Assembly (NCBI GenBank): GCA_047972145.1
Contig: JBKEAI010000085.1
Coordinates: 1-11,038, forward strand
Direction of reading: 5' to 3'
DNA length: 11,038 nucleotides
Origin: JAMLGJ01 sp047972145
Lineage (GTDB): Bacteria > Actinomycetota > Acidimicrobiia > Acidimicrobiales > Microtrichaceae
Below the pieces are notes generated by a model, which was given only the letters and a program-made list of their open reading frames with translations, made no database searches and was not told where the DNA came from. Below are positions 1-6,951 of the stretch, in pieces (positions within the stretch are counted from its first letter, which is position 1; each line of letters begins with the position of its first letter). The position numbers and the translations under genes were made by a program.

Positions 1-384
1 CAGGACGAGCAGCGCCATCTGAGCGCGATCGTCGCCACCACCGTGCCCGAGCAGTTCAGCGAGTCGCTGGAGTTGTGCCTTGGCGAGGTGCGCACCCAGG
101 ACGGGCCCTACGTCCTGCGCCGTGCGCTCACCAACCCCGAGCTCGGAGACGTCGCATGGAGGTTCGTCAGCGACAACTTCGGGGCCATGACCGACCGCTT
201 CCCCTCCTCCGCGCTGCCGAGGATGCTCGACGGGATCCGCGGGTTCACCGACAGGTCGCTCGCTGGTGAGGTAGAGGGATTCCTCGGGTCGAACCCGCTG
301 GAGGTCGGGGCCCGCCAGGTCGCGCAGCACATCGAGCGGATGTGGGCATCGGTCGAAGCCGCCGAGCGCATCGCTGCGGAGTAG
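1..384 (+). CDS. pepN: M1 family aminopeptidase, C-terminal end (partial)
   Basis: The frame is open from the first base of the window and ends at TAG 382-384, giving the last 127 residues of a larger protein. The segment is helix-rich and resembles the end of the ERAP1-like C-terminal domain of M1 zinc aminopeptidases (PepN): a run of 'TQDGPYVLRRALTNPE' type, then 'AWRFVSDNF', then a closing helix with 'GARQVAQHIERMWASV'. In the family this domain closes over the active site; the catalytic HExxH domain would lie to the left of the window and is not visible. The enzyme removes N-terminal residues from peptides in the cytoplasm. The gene converges on the deacylase gene with only 8 bases between stop codons, leaving no room for a separate terminator. 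The family call is from recognition of the C-terminal pattern; the absence of the catalytic half limits certainty. Confidence 0.78.
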   Translation, partial: QDEQRHLSAIVATTVPEQFSESLELCLGEVRTQDGPYVLRRALTNPELGDVAWRFVSDNFGAMTDRFPSSALPRMLDGIRGFTDRSLAGEVEGFLGSNPLEVGARQVAQHIERMWASVEAAERIAAE

Positions 385-392
385 CCGAAAGG

Positions 393-872
393 TCAGCCGC
401 GACGCAGCTCGACCACCGTGGCACCGCTGGCGGCCACGAGCGCGTCGGGAGCGATCGCAAAGACGTCGTTCCAGGTGCCCGCCGCGGCCCACACCTCGCT
501 CCAGTCGAGCAGGTCTGGATCCACGAAGGTGCGTAGCTCGGTGGTGTGCCCGAACGGAGGTACTCCCCCGATGGGGAAGCCGGTCGCCTCGCGCACAGCA
601 TCGGCATCCACCCGTTCGCAACGTTGCCCGCCCGCCGCAGTGGCGAGCTTCATTTCGTCGAGTTGGTTCGAGCCGCTGACGTACGCCAGGACGATCTCTC
701 CATCGACTCCGAAGATCAGGCTCTTGACTATCTGGCCCACCTCGACGCCGATCGCATCGGCGGCGTCCTGCGCTGTCTTGGCACCCTGGGGGAAGTTGCG
801 GGGTTCGACGGCGACGCCGAGCGCCGCTCCGGCGTCGATGACCCGTTGGACGTTGCGATGTGTTTCAGCCAT
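393..872 (-). CDS. YbaK/ProX-type aminoacyl-tRNA deacylase
   Basis: A 159-residue protein with the YbaK/EbsC (tRNA-editing) domain over its whole length. Visible landmarks are 'AKTAQDAADAIGV' (about 31-43), 'QIVKSLIF' with the conserved Lys at 50, 'VSGSNQLDEMKL' (65-76) and 'GGVPPFGH' (102-109), the glycine-rich substrate loop. Members hydrolyse mischarged aminoacyl-tRNA (for example Cys- or Ala-tRNA-Pro) in trans, in the cytoplasm. Which tRNA this one edits cannot be told. The ATG at 872 was chosen because the family begins just before this point; an upstream in-frame start at 935 would add 21 residues unlike the family. No good Shine-Dalgarno is present; a weak TACCGT box lies at 882-887. 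It is the last gene of the minus-strand run, 66 bases after the DUF2332 gene. Confidence 0.88.
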   Translation of the reverse strand: MAETHRNVQRVIDAGAALGVAVEPRNFPQGAKTAQDAADAIGVEVGQIVKSLIFGVDGEIVLAYVSGSNQLDEMKLATAAGGQRCERVDADAVREATGFPIGGVPPFGHTTELRTFVDPDLLDWSEVWAAAGTWNDVFAIAPDALVAASGATVVELRRG

Positions 873-938
873 TGCGCACCGACGGTAGCGCCATGCGGTC
901 ACCCCGGTGCACCAGGGGTGCTCCGGGGTGCGCACCGC

Positions 939-2027
939 TCACAGAGGTTCGATCCACCTGCCGTGGTAGTCGACGTGCGCGACCAGGCGGTCCCCACCGT
1001 CGGGCCATCTACGCAACCAGATGGCGGCCCTACGGCGGTCCCAAGGGTCGGGCTCGAAGCGGATCCATGCCAGTGGTTCTGACGCACCGGCCGAGCGGCC
1101 CGCCTGCTCGATGCTCTCGGTGATCTGCCAACGGTGCTCCGGTGGGACGTACTGCCACATGATCGACTGCATCACCACGCACGCACCGCCTCGCTGTAGT
1201 ACGCCCCCGAGCACCTCGGCGGTACGGTCGGCTCCCCCGGTCGCCAGCAGTTCGGTGGGCAGCGAGACAGCCAGACCGATCGCGGCGCGGACCCGTTCCA
1301 CGCGTTCGGTCTGGTCGGGCCACACGAAGCTCAACAGGGTCAGACGACCCTCGTCGGTGCGGGGATCTATCGGGTGGACGTCGATGCCGACCCGGCCCGT
1401 GATCTCCGGAAGGCCGGTGACCTCGGGAAGGGTTGCGCCAACACCGGAGCGCGATCGGGCCGCGGTGCGCACCTCGGGGCGGAGCCTCACGTCGCTGCCG
1501 GCTTTGCCGAGGATCAGGCCTCCGAGGTCGACCTCGAAGGCATCGAGGCCCAGGTTGAGTCCACCCGAACAACCGATCTCGACCAGCCGGGCCTCGGTGA
1601 GCCCTGCCTGGGCCAGCGCGAATGCCAGCCCGGACGCACGCGCCACCTCGTTGGTCTGCACCTCCCGTTGGAGCCCCTCGGCCAGTTCGTCGTGGTGGCT
1701 CGCCACCAGATCAAGCCACCTGTCCAACAGTTCGACATCAGCTGTCGGTGCCGCACCACCGCAGCTCGGCAGCACTTCAGCCCAACGCGGGGCATCGCCT
1801 GTGAGCGCCAGGCGGTGCGCAGCACCGAGGAGACGCAACGGCGCTGCCTGCCCGAAGCGCAGATCCCCGGCCTCGGCGATCAACCCCCAGGTCGGCCCGG
1901 AGTCGGCGATGTCCTGAGCCAGCAGGTGCCCCAGGCGCCCGTAGAGATCCGATCCGAGCTCGGCACAAGCCGTCGCCTGCTGGGTGAAGCGTTGCGCCAG
2001 TTCCCCCGGTGTCGTGGCTCGGCTCAC
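939..2027 (-). CDS. DUF2332 family protein (methyltransferase-like)
   Basis: A 362-residue protein of the DUF2332 family, widespread in actinobacteria and of unknown function. Recognisable blocks are the N-terminal helical part ('ELAQRFTQQATAC', 9-21), the glycine-rich 'VEIGCSGGLNLGLD' (149-162), which resembles motif I of S-adenosylmethionine-dependent methyltransferases, 'LLSFVWPDQTERVERVRAAI' (231-250), and 'VVMQSIMWQYVPPE' (284-297). A methyltransferase-like fold is plausible but no activity can be assigned. The start is the GTG at 2027, which overlaps the TGA of the upstream amidohydrolase as GTGA, so translation is probably coupled. Longer in-frame extensions run into the amidohydrolase and read as low-complexity Arg/Gly. 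Ends at TGA 939-941. Confidence 0.87.
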   Translation of the reverse strand: MSRATTPGELAQRFTQQATACAELGSDLYGRLGHLLAQDIADSGPTWGLIAEAGDLRFGQAAPLRLLGAAHRLALTGDAPRWAEVLPSCGGAAPTADVELLDRWLDLVASHHDELAEGLQREVQTNEVARASGLAFALAQAGLTEARLVEIGCSGGLNLGLDAFEVDLGGLILGKAGSDVRLRPEVRTAARSRSGVGATLPEVTGLPEITGRVGIDVHPIDPRTDEGRLTLLSFVWPDQTERVERVRAAIGLAVSLPTELLATGGADRTAEVLGGVLQRGGACVVMQSIMWQYVPPEHRWQITESIEQAGRSAGASEPLAWIRFEPDPWDRRRAAIWLRRWPDGGDRLVAHVDYHGRWIEPL

Positions 2028-3259
2028 ACCGCTTCGCCGACGATGCCCACCCACTCGGGCGGGTCGGTCAGGAAGCGGCTCGCCACCGCCACGTGCACCG
2101 CCACTCCTGTGGCCATGGCCGGTTCGTGGAGCACCATGCGGTTGGAGTGACACGCCGGTGCGGCGAACGGATCGGGTTCCTCGGGTGGACAGACACCGAG
2201 GAACGCCATCGCCCCCGGCACGCCGTCGAGCACATACGAGAAGTCCTCGGCCCCCATGACCGGGGCGGGCAGTTCGAGGAGGCCGGGGGCATCGAGCAGC
2301 GGAGGGACGACCTCGCGGACGAACTCGGTGAACCGGGCATCGTTGCGGGTGACCGGATAGCCCGCTGTGAGGACCACCTCAGCGGTGCACCCGTGCGCGG
2401 CACAGACGCCATCGACCACCCTTTCGAGGTGTTCACCCACCGATGCGCGCACCTTCTCGTCGACGGTGCGGATCGTCCCCCCCAGGGTGGCGGTCTCGGG
2501 GATCACGTTGAACGCGGTACCGGCATCGACACGGGCCACGGTCAGCACCGCGGGGTTGAACGCGTCGACGGTGCGCGTGACCATCGACTGCAACGCCACG
2601 ATGATCTCAGCTGCAACCGGAACGGGATCGGTCGCCCAGTGAGGCGTGGAGGCATGACCTCCGCGACCGGTGATCGTCACCTCGAACTCGTCGGTCGCGG
2701 CAAGCATCGGACCCGGCTTGATAGCGAGGGCTCCCGCCCACAGGGTGGGGGCGATGTGCATGGCGAACGCGCCATCGACACCGTCGAGAACTCCTTCTCG
2801 GATCATGATCTCCGCACCGCCGGATCCCTCCTCACCGGGCTGGAACATGAACCGCACCCTGCCCCGGAGCTCGTCTCGCCGGGCGGCAAGGATCCTCGCA
2901 GCGCCGACGAGCATCGCCACGTGGGCGTCGTGGCCACAGGCGTGCATCCGCCCGTCCAGCTCGGATGCGTACCCCAGACCGGTGTCCTCGGGCATCGGAA
3001 GCGCATCCATGTCGCCGCGCAACAGGATCGTGGGCCCCGGTCGGCCGGTGTCGAGATCCGCGACCACCGATGTGAGGGCATCGCCTGTGCGAACCTCGAG
3101 ACCCAGGCCGTCGAGGGCGTCGACGACCGCCTGCTGGGTCACCGGCAGGTCCAGCCCCAGCTCCGGATGGCGGTGGATCGACCGGCGCAGCTCGGTGAGC
3201 TCGCCCAACAGGTCCTGGGCTGCCTCGCGGTCTGCTGGGAGGGTCGCGCTCGGGTTCAT
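2024..3259 (-). CDS. M20 family metallo-amidohydrolase
   Basis: A 411-residue amidohydrolase of peptidase family M20 (hippurate hydrolase / N-acyl-amino acid or IAA-amino acid hydrolase group). Motifs in order: 'HRHPELG' (29-35), 'RGDMDALP' (81-88), 'HACGHDAH' (106-113) with metal ligands Cys108 and His110, 'QPGEEG' with Glu143/Glu144, His168 in 'AMHIAP', the lid-domain 'GRGGHAS', and 'MGAEDFS' followed late by 'ACHSNRM'. The full set of metal-binding and catalytic residues is present, so it should be active as a cytoplasmic dinuclear metal enzyme cleaving the amide bond of an N-acyl amino acid or similar conjugate; the natural substrate is unknown. ATG 3259 is preceded by a GGAG at 3265-3268. 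It lies 48 bases after the YhhN gene and overlaps the DUF2332 start by 4 bases. Confidence 0.94.
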   Translation of the reverse strand: MNPSATLPADREAAQDLLGELTELRRSIHRHPELGLDLPVTQQAVVDALDGLGLEVRTGDALTSVVADLDTGRPGPTILLRGDMDALPMPEDTGLGYASELDGRMHACGHDAHVAMLVGAARILAARRDELRGRVRFMFQPGEEGSGGAEIMIREGVLDGVDGAFAMHIAPTLWAGALAIKPGPMLAATDEFEVTITGRGGHASTPHWATDPVPVAAEIIVALQSMVTRTVDAFNPAVLTVARVDAGTAFNVIPETATLGGTIRTVDEKVRASVGEHLERVVDGVCAAHGCTAEVVLTAGYPVTRNDARFTEFVREVVPPLLDAPGLLELPAPVMGAEDFSYVLDGVPGAMAFLGVCPPEEPDPFAAPACHSNRMVLHEPAMATGVAVHVAVASRFLTDPPEWVGIVGEAV

Positions 3260-3307
3260 CGTGGCTCCGTTCCGTCGATGCTTACCAGCCGGGCCCGGCC
3301 TGGCAGG

Positions 3308-3940
3308 TCAGGCCGCACCGAGCAGGCTGAGCACGATGCCGACCTGCCCGAGATGGTAGGTGGTCATGATCGCGATGCGCTGGTGTGGGAAATCCGAGAC
3401 GAAGCGGCTCCAGCCGATCAGGGCGTCCGAGAGGTAGAACAACGCCGCACCGACGATGGCCCACCAACGGGTTGTCCCCACAGCGAAGGCGACCATGAGC
3501 GAGATCACGGTCACGTAGGCCGCCACAGGGACCCCGAAGGCCCGGTCTGTCTGCGCGGCACAGCGCACGATCCGCACCCCGACCAGCCGCACGAGAACCG
3601 CTACCGCTGCGGCGCCGATCACGAACGCGATCGCGTCGAGTCCCATCGTGGCGAAGGCCGCGATGTAGAACACGTGGGCCAACAGGAACGAGGCGAGCCC
3701 TTCCACGAAGTGGTCCTCCAACATGAGGAACACGTCGCCGCCGAGCGACAGGACCAGGCCGGCGACGATCAACCATCGGGCCAGCTCGGGATCGGGATCC
3801 GACATGACGATCGCCGCCGCGACGAGCACCACCATCGCAAGAGGCTTGAGCACGTATTCCGCGGGCCGACGATCCGTCGCCACGGCCACCCAGTCGGCAA
3901 CGGCCACCACAAGCGTGGCGGCGACGAGGATTGCGAACAT
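3308..3940 (-). CDS. YhhN/TMEM86-type membrane protein, probable lysoplasmalogenase
   Basis: A 210-residue, very hydrophobic protein with about eight membrane-spanning segments, matching the YhhN family in length and motifs: 'LKPL' (31-34), 'GGDVFLML' (67-74) with Asp69, 'EGLASFLLAHVFY' (80-92), 'GAALFYLSDALIGW' (164-177) with Asp172, and 'TTYHLGQ' (193-199). TMEM86 proteins and the bacterial homologue studied from Legionella hydrolyse the vinyl-ether bond of lysoplasmalogens in the membrane; I infer this function from the family. The start ATG 3940 has a strong GGAGG only 4 bases upstream (3945-3949). The gene lies 33 bases downstream of the ferredoxin reductase, so probably in the same operon. 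Whether this organism makes plasmalogens cannot be seen here. Confidence 0.9.
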   Translation of the reverse strand: MFAILVAATLVVAVADWVAVATDRRPAEYVLKPLAMVVLVAAAIVMSDPDPELARWLIVAGLVLSLGGDVFLMLEDHFVEGLASFLLAHVFYIAAFATMGLDAIAFVIGAAAVAVLVRLVGVRIVRCAAQTDRAFGVPVAAYVTVISLMVAFAVGTTRWWAIVGAALFYLSDALIGWSRFVSDFPHQRIAIMTTYHLGQVGIVLSLLGAA

Positions 3941-3973
3941 CAGACCTCCGGTCGGCGAAACCCAGAGCCTGCC

Positions 3974-5215
3974 TCAGAACAGGGCCGCCACTCCATCCCA
4001 GTCGAGCGACTCTGCCATCTTCATGCGTGCCTGCATGACCAACCGGGGTCTACCAACACCCAACGCGGCGCTACAGCGCCCGGCCCTGCGGAACAGCACC
4101 ACGAAGCGCTCGGATCCTGGCTCGCCGTCGACGAACACCGCTTCGTCATCTGGTCCACTGCGACCGACCATCTGGATCTTCGCGTCGTACTGATCGGACC
4201 AGAACCACGGCAGGGAGTCGAACGGATCGTTGTTGCCCAGCGACGAACCCTCGACCTCCGCGAGCACCCTGCGGCCGGCATGGGTGCCCGACTCGATCGC
4301 GTTCTCCCAGTGCTCGACCCGCATGACCTCTCCACCGAAGTGTGGATTCGGCCACGCTGCCAGGTCACCCGCGGCCACCACCCCCGGATGTGCGAGCAGC
4401 GAAGCGTCGCAGAGCACCCCACCGCCACGTGCGGGTTCGAGGAGCTCCAGGCCAGAACCTTCGAGCCAGGCCACGCTCGGAGCTGCCCCGACACCCTCGA
4501 CCACCACGGCCGCCTCGATGAGGGATCCGTCGGCCAGTCGCACACCATGAGGCGAGCCGTCCGCACCCGTTTCGATCGCCTCGATCACCGTTCCGAGGCG
4601 CACATCCACGCCGTGAGCGCGGTGCAGGTCGGCCACGAAGGATCCGACGTCCCCGGGCAGCACCCGTTGGAGGGGCACCGGAGCCGCTTCGAGGATCGTC
4701 ACCTCGAATCCGAGCCGGCGGCATGTGGCGGCCACCTCCGCGCCGATGAAGCCAGCACCGATGACCACCACCGGGCCATCGGTGTGCTCGAGTCGGTCTC
4801 GCAGGGCCACCGAGTCGGCCCCGGTGCGCACCACGAAGGTCCCGGCTCCCGGTTCGCCCTGGCGGGACAGCGGCAACCGGCGTGCATGGGAGCCGGTCGC
4901 CACCAGCACGGCCGAGGCGTCGAGGGTCGTGCCGTCGCTCAGCGCGAGGCTGCGACGCTTCGCATCGAGGCCTGCCGCTCCCACACCCAGGCGCAGATCC
5001 AGGTCCAGCGACGCCAGCCGCGCCGCTACGGGCTGCTCGGCACGTTCGAGTGGCCACTCACCGGAGAGCACCTGCTTGGTCAGCGGCGGACGGTCATGGG
5101 GAAGCGTCTCCGACGGATCGAGGACCACCAACGGTCCGTCGTATCCCGTACCGCGCATGGATTCGACGGCGGCCATCCCGCTCAGGGAGGCACCGAGAAC
5201 TACGACGGGTTTCAA
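3974..5215 (-). CDS. FAD-dependent ferredoxin reductase (NAD(P)H:ferredoxin oxidoreductase)
   Basis: A 413-residue class I pyridine nucleotide-disulfide oxidoreductase of the ferredoxin/putidaredoxin reductase type. Order of parts: FAD-binding 'GASLSG' (8-13), 'DRPPLTK' (41-47), 'ATGSHARRLP' (106-115), the NAD(P)H-binding Rossmann motif 'VVVIGAGFIGAE' (149-160), 'VGAAP' (242-246), the second FAD contact 'AAGDLAAWP' (281-289), 'VEHWENAIESG' (300-310), and the reductase C-domain with 'PWFWSDQYDAKIQ' (336-348). There is no CxxC redox pair, as expected for this type. It passes electrons from NAD(P)H to a small ferredoxin in the cytoplasm. The start is a TTG overlapping the ferredoxin stop as TTGA, which makes the ferredoxin its evident partner. 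The final acceptor (P450, Rieske oxygenase or desaturase) is not encoded next to it. Confidence 0.93.
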   Translation of the reverse strand: MKPVVVLGASLSGMAAVESMRGTGYDGPLVVLDPSETLPHDRPPLTKQVLSGEWPLERAEQPVAARLASLDLDLRLGVGAAGLDAKRRSLALSDGTTLDASAVLVATGSHARRLPLSRQGEPGAGTFVVRTGADSVALRDRLEHTDGPVVVIGAGFIGAEVAATCRRLGFEVTILEAAPVPLQRVLPGDVGSFVADLHRAHGVDVRLGTVIEAIETGADGSPHGVRLADGSLIEAAVVVEGVGAAPSVAWLEGSGLELLEPARGGGVLCDASLLAHPGVVAAGDLAAWPNPHFGGEVMRVEHWENAIESGTHAGRRVLAEVEGSSLGNNDPFDSLPWFWSDQYDAKIQMVGRSGPDDEAVFVDGEPGSERFVVLFRRAGRCSAALGVGRPRLVMQARMKMAESLDWDGVAALF

Positions 5216-5403
5216 TCCTCGATGGTGATGGCCTGCTTCGGACAGCGCCGGGCGGCCTCTTCCATCTTCGGGCGCGACTCCTCCGGTGGATGCTCGTTGA
5301 GGATGTAGAGGTAGTCGTCCTCACGAACCTCGAACACCGTGGGGTCGATGCCCATGCAGATTGCGTTGGCTTCACACAGGTCGTAGTCGATGACGATCTT
5401 CAT
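5212..5403 (-). CDS. Small single-cluster (probably 3Fe-4S) ferredoxin
   Basis: A 63-residue ferredoxin that begins 'MKIVIDYDLCEANAICMGI'. Cluster ligands are Cys10, Cys16 and Cys54 (in 'RCPKQAI'). The position that holds a second Cys in 4Fe-4S ferredoxins (C-x2-C-x2-C) is Asn13, the C-x2-X-x2-C-xn-C-P pattern of actinobacterial ferredoxins that serve cytochromes P450. In M. tuberculosis the similar 63-residue FdxD (Rv3503c) lies in the cholesterol gene region. It shuttles single electrons from the reductase encoded next to it. The start could be ATG 5403, with a TATGGT box 7 bases upstream (leaderless), or ATG 5415, which adds four residues and has an AGGG upstream; I prefer 5403 because it gives the usual N-terminus. 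It is the first gene of the minus-strand run. Confidence 0.92.
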   Translation of the reverse strand: MKIVIDYDLCEANAICMGIDPTVFEVREDDYLYILNEHPPEESRPKMEEAARRCPKQAITIED

Positions 5404-5410
5404 GGCACCG

Positions 5411-5416
5411 ACCATA
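5411..5416 (-). promoter_or_regulatory. Possible -10 box of the ferredoxin operon (leaderless)
   Basis: On the minus strand TATGGT is followed by 7 bases and then ATG 5403, so transcription would begin at or next to the start codon. No convincing -35 hexamer is seen 16-19 bases upstream. The box overlaps the alternative ATG at 5415, so the two start models exclude each other. The 187 bases between the ferredoxin and the divergent hydrolase hold nothing else I can name. Confidence 0.3.
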
Positions 5417-5553
5417 GATCCCTGATCGGCACCTCGCGTCGCATCGACGGCCACGGAGACACATGCCACCCGAACTGCCGAGCAGGGGTCCCACCGGATG
5501 GAACGGCATGCGCTCCGCGCGACGGCGCACCCTGCGGGCAGGATGTGATCGAC

Positions 5554-5584
5554 TCGACATCGGAATCCCTTTGCTGGCTACGGT
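5554..5584 (+). promoter_or_regulatory. Possible promoter of the beta-lactamase-fold hydrolase gene
   Basis: TCGACA (5554-5559) and TACGGT (5579-5584) are separated by 19 bases, slightly longer than ideal. The second box ends 6 bases before ATG 5591 and no Shine-Dalgarno sequence precedes that ATG, which fits a leaderless transcript. Confidence 0.3.
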
Positions 5585-5590
5585 GCCCCC

Positions 5591-6760
5591 ATGGCGAATG
5601 CGGACATGGGAGGGACCCGCCCAGCTGGCGCTGCGACGGATCCGGTGGAAGATGGGCTCGACGCCGGGGTACTGGAGACTCTGCGCGAGCGGATCCAGGC
5701 GGAGGTCGACGACGGGACGGTTCCCGCCGGCCAGATCGCGATCGGCCTCGACGGGCGGATCGTGCACCGGGAGAACTTCGGTGCTGCAACCGACGACAGT
5801 CGGTTCGCCGTGTTCTCGGTCACCAAGGCGTTCATCGCCGGGGTGGTGTGGCAACTCCTCGCCGAAGGATCACTGGAGATAGACACACCGGTCATCGAAC
5901 TGGTGCCGTCGTTCGCTGCGGCAAAGGGCATGACCCTGGAGCATCTGTTGACCCACACCGGGGGCTTCCCGGCCGCCCCCCTCGGTCCACCGCAGTGGGA
6001 CACCCCCGAGGGGCGCGCGGAGCGGTATTCGCACTGGCGCCTGCAATACCCACCCGGTGAGCACTTCGAGTACCACCCGACCTCCGGGCACTGGGTGATC
6101 GCGGAGATGATCGAGGCGGTCGAGGGTTCGGACTACCGCACGGTGCTTCAGAATCGACTCCTCGACCCGCTCGGCCTGGAGGGGTTCTCCCTGGGTGGCG
6201 AGACCGGACGCACCGCCGCCATGGAGGAGCTCACCGCGGTGGGTGAGCCACCCACGCCCGAGGAGATCCAGGAGGTTCTCGGAACCACCGAGTTCGACCT
6301 GGGCGAGGTGACCCCGGAGATCCTCCTGGCGTTCAACTATCCAGAGGTGCGCGCGGTCGGCATCCCCGCCGCGGGCGGCATCTCCGATGCAGCCTCGATC
6401 GCGACCTACTACCAACACCTACTGCACAACTCCGGGGACACGTGGAAGCCCTCGGTGCTCGCGGATGGCACCGCCCGGGTGCACTGCAACCTGCCCGACC
6501 CGGTGCACGGCGCGCCTGCCAACCGCACCCTGGGGCTGATACTCGCGGGCGACGACGGGCAGTCCGCCCTGCGCGGCATGGGCCACACGGTTTCCCCACA
6601 GACCTTCGGCCACAACGGTGCCGGCGGCCAGATCGCCTGGGCCGATCCCGCGAGCGGCATCTCGTTCGCGTTCTGCACCTCGGGCATCGACCGCAACTTC
6701 ATCAGTGAAGCGCGGCGAACCTCTGCCATAGCCTCCGTCGCGGGCGAGCTACGCGCCTGA
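5591..6760 (+). CDS. Serine hydrolase of the beta-lactamase/EstB family
   Basis: A 389-residue protein of the beta-lactamase-related (class C / EstB / D-aminopeptidase-like) family. The nucleophile motif is Ser76-Val-Thr-Lys79 in 'FAVFSVTKAF'. 'LLTHTGGFP' (119-127) and 'PPGEHFEYHPTSGHW' (154-168) are typical; Tyr161 is in the place of the catalytic Tyr of the YxN/YxS motif, although the next residues are His-Pro. Near the C-terminus 'FGHNGAGG' replaces the KTG triad with an HxG form, common in esterase-type members. No signal peptide is visible, so it is probably cytoplasmic. Members act as esterases, lactonases or peptidases, and in sterol-degrading actinobacteria several such genes occur in lipid clusters; the substrate here is unknown. 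A second in-frame ATG lies five codons in. No partner gene follows on this strand. Confidence 0.9.
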   Translation: MANADMGGTRPAGAATDPVEDGLDAGVLETLRERIQAEVDDGTVPAGQIAIGLDGRIVHRENFGAATDDSRFAVFSVTKAFIAGVVWQLLAEGSLEIDTPVIELVPSFAAAKGMTLEHLLTHTGGFPAAPLGPPQWDTPEGRAERYSHWRLQYPPGEHFEYHPTSGHWVIAEMIEAVEGSDYRTVLQNRLLDPLGLEGFSLGGETGRTAAMEELTAVGEPPTPEEIQEVLGTTEFDLGEVTPEILLAFNYPEVRAVGIPAAGGISDAASIATYYQHLLHNSGDTWKPSVLADGTARVHCNLPDPVHGAPANRTLGLILAGDDGQSALRGMGHTVSPQTFGHNGAGGQIAWADPASGISFAFCTSGIDRNFISEARRTSAIASVAGELRA

Positions 6761-6844
6761 GCGCTGTCCGTGCAACGAGGGAGTCACGCCTCGGGCCTCA
6801 GCCGCAGAACCGTCCTGGTGCTCGAAACCGGCACGGCGATCGAT

Positions 6845-6876
6845 ACGTCGACGTGTAAGGTATTTCGTACTACAAT
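6845..6876 (+). promoter_or_regulatory. Promoter with palindromic operator before the toxin-antitoxin remnant
   Basis: ACGTCGACGT (6845-6854) is a perfect 10-bp palindrome. It contains a -35-like TCGACG (6848-6853), followed after exactly 17 bases by TACAAT (6871-6876), the best -10 hexamer in the window. GTA half-sites at 6855-6857 and 6860-6862 face TAC half-sites at 6868-6870 and 6871-6873. The stretch is much more AT-rich than its surroundings. A start of transcription about 7 bases after the -10 box falls at 6883-6886, on the GTG of the toxin remnant. Ribbon-helix-helix antitoxins usually repress their own promoter by binding such repeats, so the palindrome is a candidate operator; that role is inferred. 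Confidence 0.55.
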
Positions 6877-6885
6877 ATTCCCCGT

Positions 6886-6951
6886 GTGGACATCCACCCG
6901 TCAGCTCGACGCCACGGCATCGCCGACGACGAAATCCTCCACGCAATCGAA
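6886..6951 (+). pseudogene. Toxin gene remnant (N-terminal 22 codons only)
   Basis: From GTG 6886 the frame reads 'MDIHPSARRHGIADDEILHAIE', matching from memory the start of a small actinobacterial toxin-like family (about 80-95 residues) that begins 'HPSxxxHGIxxxDIxHA' and is encoded just before a ribbon-helix-helix antitoxin. The family resemblance stops at about codon 22, at the sequence gaacc (6949-6953). Beyond it the same frame only reads the antitoxin region out of phase. The central and C-terminal parts of the toxin, including its 'GPDRxGNLLE'-like core, are absent. I read this as the left side of an internal deletion. The family assignment rests on recall of the pattern and needs a search. 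Confidence 0.6.

Noticed and set aside
873..935. A longer start for the YbaK-type gene at 935.
   Set aside because: It would add 21 residues unlike the family and approach the end of the upstream gene; ATG 872 gives the normal length.
2009..5308. A 1099-codon open frame on the plus strand opposite the M20, YhhN and ferredoxin reductase genes.
   Set aside because: It is His/Arg/Gly-rich without domains, runs antisense to several genes with complete catalytic motifs, and is explained by the high GC content that removes stop codons from the opposite strand.
6776..6793. Hairpin CGAGG-GAGTCACG-CCTCG after the hydrolase stop as a terminator.
   Set aside because: A 5-bp stem with an 8-base loop and no T-tract is common by chance at this GC content.
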